The notes below the pieces were generated by a model. It did not search any database, had not been told where the DNA came from, and was given only the letters and a program-made list of their open reading frames with translations. DNA of 64,000 nt, from assembly GCA_965116445.1 (NCBI GenBank), contig OZ220688.1:4092001-4156000 (forward strand), read 5' to 3'. The translations under genes were made by a program, and so were the position numbers. Below are positions 8,004-15,095 of this stretch, one piece after another; the first letter of the stretch is position 1; each line of letters starts with the position of its first letter. Source of the stretch: Multivorans sp965116445 (GTDB taxonomy: Bacteria; Acidobacteriota; Thermoanaerobaculia; Multivoradales; Multivoraceae).

Positions 8004-8704
8004 GGTTGCACATCCCTGTTCTTCTTCTGCTGATCGCCGCGGCGCCCGTGCTGGCGCAGGTAGAGCCGACCCCGGAGACGGAGGTGGATCGCCTGTGGGC
8101 CGAAGCGACGCGCTTTGTCCAACTGGACCAGTTGCCCGAGGCGCTCAGCGCCTTGGACGAGATCGCCGAGTTCAAGGCGCTCCACCTCGACCTGGAACTG
8201 CCGCCGCTCTTCTGGGCTGTCCGCGCAGCAGCAGCAGAGGAGGAGGGACTCGGCGACGTGGCCGTCTCATCCGCGCGTCGCTATGTCGACCAGAGGAACA
8301 GCAATACCGCCGAGCACTATGGATTCGCCCTGAAGCTCGTTGTCGATGCCGATCTCAAGGCAGTACGTCTGGCCAATCCAGACCGAGAGATCCACACGCT
8401 GAATGTCGGCGGCAAGCCAGTCGAGGGCATGAAACCGCCTGTGCGGAAGAACCCCCACTCCTATGCGCCAAGGAAGACTGCGTGGGCGCGTGAGGCGGGC
8501 GTCTACGGTGCTGCCGTGATCGGATTCGTCACCGATGAACGCGGAAGGGTGGAGCACCCGGTCATTCTCCAGGACCCCGGTTACGGACTCGGTATGGAGG
8601 CGGCGAGGGCCGTGAAGCGGTACAAGTTCAAGCCGGCGACGCTTCACGGGGAACCTGTAGCCGTGTACCGGATCGTGACCATCAACTTCCCTCCGTCACG
8701 CTAG
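8000..8704 (+). CDS. Exported TonB C-terminal-domain protein, copy 1
   Basis: 234 residues from GTG 8000. Signal peptide RLHIPVLLLLIAAAPVLA then Gln. A helical middle (LDQLPEALSALDEIAEF, TPR-like) precedes a C-terminal TonB-like domain: GAAVIGFVTDERGRVEHPVI, then GMEAARAVKRYKFKPAT and a final VYRIVTINF strand. This matches the energy-transducer TonB_C fold, in which an exported version without the TM helix/Pro-rich stalk usually acts as a periplasmic accessory rather than as the TonB motor. A second copy at 17553 differs at five residues. The GTGA overlap with the truncated upstream ORF probably sets the start. Confidence 0.78.
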   Translation: MRLHIPVLLLLIAAAPVLAQVEPTPETEVDRLWAEATRFVQLDQLPEALSALDEIAEFKALHLDLELPPLFWAVRAAAAEEEGLGDVAVSSARRYVDQRNSNTAEHYGFALKLVVDADLKAVRLANPDREIHTLNVGGKPVEGMKPPVRKNPHSYAPRKTAWAREAGVYGAAVIGFVTDERGRVEHPVILQDPGYGLGMEAARAVKRYKFKPATLHGEPVAVYRIVTINFPPSR

Positions 8705-8718
8705 CGCGGCCGGCCCGG

Positions 8719-9081
8719 TCAGCCGGCTGGCAGCGTCACCAGCACCTCGTTCCTGGCTGGCGCGCCCCTGACCCCGGGGCCGCCGCCCGCCGCACTCAGG
8801 TCAAGCAGGAGTGGGCCGTCCTCCTCGCCGAGGCCCTCGATCTTCGCTGTCTGGCGTCGGCCCACCGTTGCCGCTATGTGGTTGCCGTCCCAGACGATGT
8901 CGTTGGCCGGCGACCCCACGAGTCCCAGTGGGCGACGACTTCCATCCGCGTGCCGGCCGGAGCGCCAACGGCTCGGCGTACTCGTAGGCAGTCTGCCAGT
9001 TGAAGTCGTAGCGGCTCACACTGAGGAGCTAGCGCTCGGTCCCGTCCGGGAGGTTCGTCGTGGGCCTCATGTCCTTGCTCC
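8719..9081 (-). pseudogene. Remnant of a copper type II monooxygenase-like C-terminal domain
   Basis: Read on the minus strand from 9081: SKDMRPTTNLPDGTER, an in-frame TAG, then LLSVSRYDFNWQTAYEYAEP, a one-base loss before PAGTRMEVVAHWDS, another shift, then SPANDIVWDGNHI and a tail ending VLVTLPAG. This is the same order as in the intact secreted protein at 41715 (YPDGTEEL, then DFDWQEIYWYSEP, then LPKGTRLRI). The N-terminal three quarters is gone, cut where amidohydrolase copy B begins. Its 3' part is repeated at 18258-18404. Confidence 0.72.
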
Positions 9082-9756
9082 GTGCTCGAGCTGATCGGCG
9101 GCGCGCGCCGCCTGGGCCTCGACGTGACGACGGAGGCCTACCCCTACACGGCCGGCTCGACCAGCCTCCAGAGCTCGGTCTTCGACGAGGGCTGGCAAGA
9201 CCTCCTGGGCATCGACTACGGCGACGTTCAGTGGGAGACAACGGGAGAGCGGCTGACCAGGGAGACCTTCGAGCGCTACCGCCGCGAGGGCGGCACCGTC
9301 ATCCTGCACGTGATGAAGGAAGAGTGGGTCGAAACGGCGCTCGGCAACGACTGGGTGATCGTCGCCTCCGACGGCATGCCCTACGCCCCGAAGGCGCACC
9401 CCCGAACCGCCGGCACCTACTCACGCGTCCTGGGCTGCTACGTCCGCGAACGGGGCACGCTCGACCTGATGACCGCCCTGCTGAAGATGACCCTCCTGCC
9501 TGCCGACCGCGTGGCCTCGATGTCCGAGCAGATGAGGCGCAAGGGCCGGATCCAGGTCGGCGCCGACGCGGACATCGTCGTGTTCGATCTGGACACGGTG
9601 ATCGACACCGCCACGTTCGAAGGCGGGCTCTCGTTCTCGGAGGGGATCGTCCACACGATGGTGAACGGGGTGTTCGTGGTCCGGGATGGCGAGACGGTGG
9701 AGGGGGTGGCGCCGGGGCGGGCGATTGTGGGGCGGTTTGCGGGGGAGCCGGAGTAG
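9082..9756 (+). pseudogene. Amidohydrolase 3' copy B (C-terminal 225 residues)
   Basis: Near-identical to residues 292-515 of the amidohydrolase at 6021 (LELIGGARRLGLDVTTEAYP through to GRFAGEPE). It keeps the catalytic-Asp block ASDGMPY but lacks the HxH and the lysine/His region of the first half, so it cannot be an active enzyme. The 5' break at 9082 joins it directly to the copper-monooxygenase remnant. Substitutions relative to unit A include SSI to SSV, GRY to GCY and DPEAV to DLDTV. The frame remains open, which suggests a recent duplication. Confidence 0.85.
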
Positions 9757-9838
9757 CCGGCCGTTGAGCGAACCGCCGAGTCGCCGAGCCGCTCGCCGGC
9801 CCTGGACGATGCCTTGGTAGGGCTCATCAGCTTCAGCT

Positions 9839-9867
9839 TTGGACGGTACGCCCTCCCCGTTTACAAT
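9839..9867 (+). promoter_or_regulatory. Promoter for the DUF5678-like/retropepsin operon
   Basis: TTGGAC (9839-9844), 17-base spacer, TACAAT (9862-9867), identical to the promoter in unit A. It would drive the two overlapping genes at 9964 and 10241. Confidence 0.6.
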
Positions 9868-9963
9868 CGGGCCTACTTCGACTCCCGAACACCGCCCACT
9901 GGAGTACACACGATAGAGGCGTCACGGCCCATGACGTTGGTGGTGTGAGGGAAACCAGGCCGA

Positions 9964-10248
9964 GTGGCGCGGTCAGACTGGATGGTCAGATGGGAGCGGC
10001 TGATGCCCGAAGCGGCGGAAGCGTTGATGGAGGAGCGAGAGTTCTTCGAGGAGCACTTTGAGGAGTACAAGGAGAGGTACCCGGGCCGACACCTGCTGAT
10101 CGTCGGCCGCCAGCTCATGGGCCACTACGCCACACGCGAGGAGGCGGTGGCCGCTGGCTACGAGATCGAGGACATCGACGCGATGCTCGTCCAAGAGAGC
10201 GGCACTCGTCCCCCGGTCATGTTCCTCCCCACCATTCTCAGTGGTTGA
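9964..10248 (+). CDS. DUF5678-like small protein
   Basis: 94 residues; GTG start, no strong Shine-Dalgarno, and a later ATG (9981) is possible. A basic/aromatic start and an acidic helix (EEREFFEEHFEEYKER) lead to YPGRHLLIVGRQLMGHYATR and a last block IEDIDAMLVQESG. This matches the short DUF5678 pattern (helix, YPGKW-like turn, two strands, 'hands' of acidic residues) that is often found beside retropepsin-like proteases. The gene overlaps the next by 8 bases, a sign of translational coupling. Two more copies lie at 7776 (truncated) and 17146 (new C-terminus). Function unknown; assignment to DUF5678 is from pattern memory. Confidence 0.6.
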   Translation: MARSDWMVRWERLMPEAAEALMEEREFFEEHFEEYKERYPGRHLLIVGRQLMGHYATREEAVAAGYEIEDIDAMLVQESGTRPPVMFLPTILSG

Positions 10249-10699
10249 GTTTCCGTACCGCAACGGCTATCCGGCCGTGGAAGTGGAAGTGCGTCTCCCG
10301 GCCGAGAGGCGAGGTCAGCTCGCGGAGGCTGGCATCTCTCTTGGAGTCGAGCGTGGATGGGGCCTGATCGATACCGGGTCGTTCAGGTCCGGCTTCGACA
10401 TGGTGGCAGCGGGCAGAGCAGGCGTAAGGCAACTCGGGTGGCAGTCTCTCCGCCGCCATGCCGGACCGGGCACATACAACGTGCCGCTGCTCGACGGCGA
10501 CATCGTCGTGCCGGGCCTGAAGAGCCTTCGAGTTGAGCAGGGATTGGGTCTCGAACTCGACCATTTGGGCTTCATCGCCTTGATCGGCCGGGATTTCCTC
10601 GATGGGCTGCACCTCATGTGCGACGGCTGCGAGACCACGACCCGTCTCGAACCCTGCCGTCAGGACGATGTCGAAGTCGTCCTCCGCCCTACGGCGTGA
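10241..10699 (+). CDS. Retropepsin-like (clan AA) aspartic protease
   Basis: 152 residues. The single-domain retropepsin pattern is present: WGLIDTGSFRSGFD with catalytic Asp-Thr-Gly at 44-46, a flap-like middle (YNVPLLDGDIVVPGLKSL), and the hydrophobic Gly motif FIALIGRDFLDGLHLMCDG at about 111-129. Bacterial homologues work as dimers; substrates are mostly unknown. The motif reads DTGSF rather than the usual DTGAS/DTGAT. The start GTG 10241 overlaps the upstream DUF5678-like stop. This is the only copy in the window: the other two DUF5678-like copies have lost it. Confidence 0.72.
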   Translation: MVEFPYRNGYPAVEVEVRLPAERRGQLAEAGISLGVERGWGLIDTGSFRSGFDMVAAGRAGVRQLGWQSLRRHAGPGTYNVPLLDGDIVVPGLKSLRVEQGLGLELDHLGFIALIGRDFLDGLHLMCDGCETTTRLEPCRQDDVEVVLRPTA

Positions 10700-10784
10700 A
10701 GTCAGCCTGCGGTAGCCGATTTCTCCCGAGCGCGACGCCGCGGACAGCATGTGGAGCCGCGTTAGAAGAACCGCGTCCCCCTAC

Positions 10785-11131
10785 GGGAGACCCGTCCCAC
10801 CCATTGGGTACGCCGCGGCCGCCTCACAGTGTCGGCTGCGGTTGGTAGGGCTCGACATGGATGTGGTCTTCCAGCTTGCGCGCCTGCATCAGGTCGTAGC
10901 TGGCCTGGCGCCGCAACCAGAACTCGGCATTGGACCAACCGGCCTTCTCCAGTCGAATGGCCATTTCGGGCGAGATTCCTGCGCGGCCGTTCAGGACCCG
11001 GGACAGTGTGTGCCGGGCAACGCCGAGCACCTTCGCCGCATCGGTCACGTTCAGACCGAGGGGTTCAAGGCAGTTCGCGCGGATGCTGCGGCCGGGGTGG
11101 GGAGGGTCGATCATCGTCATGTTGCCGTCTC
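10785..11131. repeat. HigA-module repeat, copy 1
   Basis: About 347 bases repeated at 16435-16781 (offset 5650). It carries the whole higA gene and about 35 bases beyond its stop. Both copies are flanked on the low-coordinate side by the same scrap of the amidohydrolase gene (CGAGCGCGACGCCGCGGACA at 10727 on and 16359 on), so they descend from one joined module. Confidence 0.85.
10824..11120 (-). CDS. higA: HigA-family antitoxin, copy 1
   Basis: 98 residues, XRE helix-turn-helix. HPGRSIRANCLEPLGLNVT is the typical HigA start (normally HPGEIL), followed by AKVLGVARHTLSRVLNG (recognition helix) and a C-terminal helix with WLRRQASYDLMQARK. It would neutralise HigB, an mRNA-cutting RelE-fold toxin, and repress its own operon. 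Only a 56-base remnant of higB lies upstream (11142-11197), so this antitoxin is now orphaned. Differs from copy 2 at two residues (R/H and S/T). Confidence 0.88.
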   Translation of the reverse strand: MTMIDPPHPGRSIRANCLEPLGLNVTDAAKVLGVARHTLSRVLNGRAGISPEMAIRLEKAGWSNAEFWLRRQASYDLMQARKLEDHIHVEPYQPQPTL

Positions 11132-11141
11132 CAGTTCTTGA

Positions 11142-11197
11142 CTACTGGTAGTCCACCAAGTCGATGTCGAATGCGTCGCCATCTGCGAACACGCCAT
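11142..11197 (-). pseudogene. 3' scrap of a higB toxin gene
   Basis: Minus-strand reading HGVFADGDAFDIDLVDYQ then stop. This is the expected HigB C-terminus (family pattern GDAYDVELVDYH). It lies 21 bases upstream of higA, the normal higBA spacing. The rest of the toxin is replaced by amidohydrolase copy C from 11199. Confidence 0.7.
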
Positions 11198-11198
11198 G

Positions 11199-11596
11199 TC
11201 GTCGCCTCCGATGGCATGCCCTACGCCCGGAAGGCGCACCCTCGAACGGCCGGCACCCACTTACGGGTCTTGGGCCGCTACGTCCGCGAACGCGGCACGC
11301 CCGACCTGATGACCGCCCTGCTCAAGATGACCCTCCTGCCGGCCGACCGGGTGGCTTCGATGTCCGAGCAGATGAGACGCAAGGGCCGGATCCAGGTCGG
11401 CGCCGACGCGGACATCGTCGTGTTCGATCCCGACACGGTGCTCGACACCGCCACGTTCGAGGACGGGCTCTCGTTCTCGGAGGGGATCGTTGACACGATG
11501 GTGAATGGGGTGGTTGTGGTGCGGGACGGAGAGACGGTGGACGGGGTTGCGCCGGGACGGGCGATTGTGGGGCGGTTTGGGGGAGGGCCGGAGTAG
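11199..11596 (+). pseudogene. Amidohydrolase 3' copy C (C-terminal 132 residues)
   Basis: Begins at VVASDGMPYARKAHPRTAGT and runs in frame to GRFGGGPE and TAG. It is more diverged from the complete gene than copy B (for example YAPK to YARK, RGTL to RGTP, IVHT to IVDT), so it is an older copy. It has no start codon of its own and no upstream catalytic residues. After the stop it is followed by sequence unlike that after copies A and B. Confidence 0.85.
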
Positions 11597-11707
11597 CCAA
11601 GCGCTTCGTCCGGCCCGCCCGCTACCAGGTCGAAACTGAAGACGCCCCCGACGGATCGAGGAAGAGACAGATTCACCCAACTGGTCTCCGTATAGGAGCA
11701 ACAGAAA

Positions 11708-11899
11708 GTGAAAGGGTACAAGTACGACGACGACCAGACTGTTGGAGAGCTCGCGTTCAACTTCGTCGAACGCACTACGGCGGTCTCGTTGGGCCGATCG
11801 GATTGTGGGAGTATGCGAGTCGCCCCTCCTGCAAGCGAAGTGCTGACGAGGGCGGTCAGAGCGGCACAACGGCAGATACCACCTGAAAAGCTTGTGTGA
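11708..11899 (+). CDS. Small unknown ORF
   Basis: 63 residues from GTG 11708, with AGGAG at 11694-11698, a good spacing. The product starts MKGYKYDDDQTVGELAFNF and ends in a basic/Pro stretch (RQIPPEKLV). I recognise no family. The stop is followed directly by ATG 11900 of another small ORF, so the two could be coupled. Base use is less GC-biased at third positions than in neighbours, which leaves either a foreign gene or non-coding DNA. Confidence 0.35.
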   Translation: MKGYKYDDDQTVGELAFNFVERTTAVSLGRSDCGSMRVAPPASEVLTRAVRAAQRQIPPEKLV

Positions 11900-12064
11900 A
11901 TGTACTGCAACAACTGCCACGGAATCAAGGGAGCGCCGCCGACGGCGGGCTGTCTCCCGCTTTTGTCGGATTCGGAGCGAAGTCGGACCAAGCCAAGTGG
12001 GGCCTTTGTGGTTGCGACGATCTCCCTCGCTGTGAGTGTTGTCGCGTTGGTCTCCATACAATGA
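11900..12064 (+). CDS. Small single-span membrane ORF with CxxCH
   Basis: 54 residues: MYCNNCHGIKG, a polar middle, then GAFVVATISLAVSVVALVSI, a clear membrane-length hydrophobic segment. The N-terminal CNNCH could be a zinc site or, if exported, a c-type heme motif; with the hydrophobic part at the end a zinc-binding cytosolic tip is more likely. It starts on the base after the stop of the preceding ORF. Not a known family to me; it may be chance, but the hydrophobic segment is unusual for a random frame. Confidence 0.35.
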   Translation: MYCNNCHGIKGAPPTAGCLPLLSDSERSRTKPSGAFVVATISLAVSVVALVSIQ

Positions 12065-12083
12065 GCAGGCATGCAGGGGCCGA

Positions 12084-12335
12084 CTAGGGCCGAGGCTCTG
12101 GATTCGGCTCCTCGTGAGACTGCCCAAGCATCACGCGAATCTCCTCGACGCTGTAGGGGGGATCCTGCCGGTGGGCGACAGCGTGGCAGTTGGGACACAA
12201 TGGGACTAGATCTCGCGCTGGATCGATGATCGTGTCGGCTTCCAACGCGGACAATGGCGTCGTGTGGTGCACTTCAATGAAACCCCTCGCCACCTCACCA
12301 TAACGATCGCCGAAGTCGAGCCACGCTGGTCGACT
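12084..12335 (-). pseudogene. C-terminal fragment of an HNH endonuclease
   Basis: Read on the minus strand: WLDFGDRYGEVARG, then FIEVHHTTPLSAL, RDLVPLCPNCHAVAHRQ and a tail to EEPNPEPRP. The HH of EVHH, the Asn-Cys-His of CPNCHAVAH and the Cys pair are the HNH metal finger of the McrA-like family. The N-terminal domain, including the first Cys pair (usually CxVCG), is missing; the 5' end merges into the tail of the methyltransferase. It is probably a broken restriction partner of the Dcm gene. Confidence 0.65.
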
Positions 12336-12423
12336 GCTCTGCGCCCGTGATCCAGGGCACCATCAGCCCTGCGACCGCCTCGACGCAGGGGACAGCGACG
12401 GCGTTTCCGAACTGCCTGTAAGC

Positions 12424-13467
12424 CTAGGTGTCGGAGACCGGGATGGCGAACTCCCGCCCCCGGGCGTCGTCGAAGCCCATAAGGCGTGCGCATTCCCGCG
12501 GCGTGAGTCGGCGCGGGTTCTGCCCGGTCTGCCGAATCAGAATTTCCGAGCCGTCCTTGAAGTACCGGGCCGAGAGTGTTCTGGCAACGTCGTCGGGACC
12601 GACGAGCCCAAAGCCGAAGCCGTTCCCGGCCGCCCGGTGCTTGCGGGCGTAGGCCTGAAGGTAGGTCCATAGTCGATCCGAGAGCGTGTAGCGGGCGCCT
12701 ACTGCGGCTTCAGAGCCGTTCGTCCAGGGGGGCTCTTCCAGCTCGGTGCCATCCTCCGGATGAAGGACGGAACCGAGCACCGGTCCGCCATCGGGCAACT
12801 CAAGGTCCTCGAACGAGAAGTTGTTCGGCTCCCGAAAACCGGCGATGAAGATCCGTTCCCGGTGCTGAGGCACCCAATGCCGCGCGTCGAGCACCCGCGA
12901 GTCAAGGAAGTACCCCAACTCCTCCTTCAAGGTCCGTTTGATCACGCGGAATGTCCTTCCGCGGTCGTGGCTGACGAGGTTCTTCACGTTCTCCAGCAGG
13001 AATGCCTTGGGCCGATGGTTCTCGATGATGCGTGCGATGTCGAAGAAGAGAGTTCCCTGAGCCTCGCACCGAAAGCCGTGAGGCCTCTGCAAGGCGTTCT
13101 TTTTCGACACCCCTGCTATGGAGAACGGCTGACAGGGGAAACCGGCAAGCAGCAGGTCGTGCGGCGGGATCTCCTCCGTATCCACCTTCGTGATTTCCCC
13201 GCGAATCTCGTCCTCGCAGGCATAGTTGGCGAGATAGGTTTCCTGGGCGAACCGGTTCCACTCGCTGGTGAAGACACAGGAGCCCCCGAGCGGCTCAAAG
13301 GCCTTCCGCATACCACCGATTCCGGCGAACAGGTCGATGAAGGTGAAGGGCGACGGTGGCGGTCGGTCCTCCTTCACGGTGGGGGCTGGAGCCTCGCGGT
13401 GAGAGAGAGTGCGCCTTGCCGGCGCCCGAGCCTCGCGCAGGCTCGTCTCTGTCGTCACTGCAGCCAT
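12424..13467 (-). CDS. DNA (cytosine-5) methyltransferase with premature amber stop
   Basis: 347 residues before TAG. Motifs in order: FIDLFAGIGG (SAM binding), GFPCQPFSIAG (catalytic Cys), LLENVKNL (Glu), QHRERIFIAGF (QxRxR), then the target-recognition region and ECARLMGFDD. The stop falls just before motif X: beyond it the same frame reads AYRQFGNAVAVPCVEAVAGL and ends at 12295. GNAV is needed for SAM binding, so a single CAG-to-TAG type change has probably inactivated the enzyme unless the stop is read through. The first 35 residues are a Pro/Arg-rich lead. Downstream lies the HNH fragment, suggesting a former restriction-modification system. Confidence 0.88.
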   Translation of the reverse strand: MAAVTTETSLREARAPARRTLSHREAPAPTVKEDRPPPSPFTFIDLFAGIGGMRKAFEPLGGSCVFTSEWNRFAQETYLANYACEDEIRGEITKVDTEEIPPHDLLLAGFPCQPFSIAGVSKKNALQRPHGFRCEAQGTLFFDIARIIENHRPKAFLLENVKNLVSHDRGRTFRVIKRTLKEELGYFLDSRVLDARHWVPQHRERIFIAGFREPNNFSFEDLELPDGGPVLGSVLHPEDGTELEEPPWTNGSEAAVGARYTLSDRLWTYLQAYARKHRAAGNGFGFGLVGPDDVARTLSARYFKDGSEILIRQTGQNPRRLTPRECARLMGFDDARGREFAIPVSDT

Positions 13468-13626
13468 GTCACTGCCACCATCATGCGCGCCGTGCGAGCC
13501 TCACACGCGCAGTCTACAGGAGGGGCCGCCGCACCGATCGATCCGGCATGGGGTCTGAGAGGCCCGGCAAGCCGGCGATCATGCGAACCTGGTCGGTGGG
13601 CCACAATGTCGCCAGCGTAGCGACGG

Positions 13627-14520
13627 CTACGAGTGGCCCATGAAGCCCCGAAGCGCCTCCACCACCCTCTCCGGCGCCTCCTCCGCCAGAAAGTGCCCGC
13701 AGTCCTCCAACTCCCGGACCTCGACGTCCCGAAGCGCCGACCTCCACCGCTCCAGTTCCTTCCTCCGGAACGCGATGTCCTTCAGGCCCCAGAGAATGAG
13801 CGCCGGCTTGTCCGCGAAGGCGGCGCGGTCCTGCCAGATCGAGCGCAGCCAGTCGCTCGCGCCCACGATGTAGGCCGGCAGCGCGGCGCTCGCGGCCCGT
13901 GCTGCGGGCAACGGCTGTGCCCTGCGGTAGTGAGCCATGATCTCCGGCGACAGGACACTGCGGTCGCCCACCGCCCTCGGCATCACTCCGTTCACGAAGA
14001 TGTTGTGCCGCAGCAGCAGGTACTGGCCGATCCAGCTCGACATCAGGAAGCTGAACGACTTGAAGTGGAAGTCGTTCGCGACCGGCCAGCACCAGGTGTT
14101 CGCGATGACGAGACGCTTGACGCGCTCCGGGTGCCTGCGTGCGAAGTCGAGGCCGATCGGCCCGCCCCAGTCGTTCATGAACAGGGTGATCTCGCGAAGG
14201 TCGAGATGGTCGAGCAGAGCGGCCAGGCGGCGCGCGTGACTCTCGGGATGATGGTCCTCGCGCCGTGCGCTCCGTGACGAGAGCCCGAAGCCGATGTGGT
14301 CGAGTGCGACACAGCGGAACTCCGATCGCAGCTCCCGGACCGGATGCCGGAACAGGAACGACCATGCGGGGTTGCCGTGGACGAACACCAGCGGCTCGCC
14401 CTCGCCTTCGTCGATGTAGTGCATCCGGTGATCGGGCGGGAGGGCGAGAAAGCGGCTCTCGAAGGGAAACAGGTCGTCCGAAACCCAATCGGGCCGGGCG
14501 GTCGCTGCGATCCCGTTCAC
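13627..14520 (-). CDS. Haloalkane dehalogenase-like alpha/beta hydrolase
   Basis: 297 residues from GTG 14520. Family features: oxyanion/halide motif VFVHGNPAWSFLFRH, nucleophile Asp in FMNDWGGPIGLDFA (Asp-Trp-Gly-Gly, where lipases have Ser), a cap domain, catalytic acid region ILWGLKDIAF, and His in EDCGHFLAEEAPE. The Asn of HGNP and the Trp after the nucleophile are the usual halide-stabilising pair. Such enzymes hydrolyse carbon-halogen bonds to alcohol and halide in the cytoplasm. GTGA overlaps the stop of the SRPBCC gene. Alternative roles (epoxide hydrolase-like) are less likely because of the Asp-Trp-Gly-Gly motif. Confidence 0.85.
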   Translation of the reverse strand: MNGIAATARPDWVSDDLFPFESRFLALPPDHRMHYIDEGEGEPLVFVHGNPAWSFLFRHPVRELRSEFRCVALDHIGFGLSSRSARREDHHPESHARRLAALLDHLDLREITLFMNDWGGPIGLDFARRHPERVKRLVIANTWCWPVANDFHFKSFSFLMSSWIGQYLLLRHNIFVNGVMPRAVGDRSVLSPEIMAHYRRAQPLPAARAASAALPAYIVGASDWLRSIWQDRAAFADKPALILWGLKDIAFRRKELERWRSALRDVEVRELEDCGHFLAEEAPERVVEALRGFMGHS

Positions 14521-14940
14521 CCGGCGCACAGCTCCCTGAGCTTCTCGAGACAGTCCGCCCAGCTCCGCTCGTGCTCGTCGCGGTCCTCGTCCTGGGTGAA
14601 CCGGGCATGAGTGAGCGTGAGGCGCGTCCTGTCGGCCGATTCGGGTTCGAACTCGATGGTGACCAGCGTGTCGGTGTCGCTGCCTTCCCAGCGCCAGGTG
14701 TGCAACCAGGCGACGTAGCGGCGCGACTTCCCGGTGCACGCCGCGGGCGAGCCAGCGCTGTCCGTCGGTCCCGCGCATCTCGATGAGGAACGTTCCGCCG
14801 ACCGCGACGTCGGCGACCGCGCGCGAGGCCACGGCATTGCCCGGCGCCAGCCACTGCCTCAGCAACGCCGGGTCGGTCCATGCCGCGTAGACCCGTTGGA
14901 CCGGTGCGTCGATCACGCGTCGCAGCGTCAGGTCCGTCAT
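14517..14940 (-). pseudogene. SRPBCC/AHSA1-like gene with a frameshift
   Basis: The first part (DLTLRRVIDAPVQRVYAAW, then RGTDGQRWLARGVHREVAP) and the last (LHTWRWEGSDTDTLVTIEF to LEKLRELCAG) are two halves of one START-like fold but lie in different frames. The switch is at about 14700-14712, consistent with one extra base. AHSA1-like proteins of this kind often follow an ArsR regulator. The 4-base overlaps with both neighbours (ATGA at 14937-14940, GTGA at 14517-14520) show it was the middle gene of an operon. Sequencing error is an alternative explanation. Confidence 0.72.
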
Positions 14941-15084
14941 CGCCGTTCGCCCTCCTCGTCGGTGCCGGTTTCGACCAGTGCGCCAAGCGCATCGAGGCGC
15001 TCCGTCCAGAAGCGCGTGTGGAACTCGAGCCAGTCCTGGGCGTCCGGGAGAGTCTCGGGGACGAACGTAGAATCCCCGCAGCCC
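14937..15084 (-). pseudogene. C-terminal remnant of an ArsR-type regulator
   Basis: The minus strand reads VPETLPDAQDWLEFHTRFW, then TERLDALGALVETGTDEE and a stop overlapping the SRPBCC start. FWxxRLDALxxL is the usual end of ArsR regulators that head AHSA1 operons. The DNA-binding domain has been replaced from 15085 by the opposite-strand membrane-protein repeat, so the dehalogenase operon has lost its repressor and probably its promoter. Confidence 0.62.
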
Positions 15085-15095
15085 CAGGGAGGAAC

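Larger units (their letters stand above)
9082..10100. repeat. 1,019-base direct repeat, unit B
   Basis: Second copy of 6894-7912 (offset 2188). In this copy the DUF5678-like gene continues intact past CTGCTGAT (10093-10100), so unit B preserves the ancestral junction and unit A the deleted one. Confidence 0.95.

Noticed and set aside
11261..12198. Two overlapping 290-306-codon minus-strand frames
   Set aside because: They cross amidohydrolase copy C in antisense and show no domain; the region is better explained by the plus-strand remnant and small ORFs.
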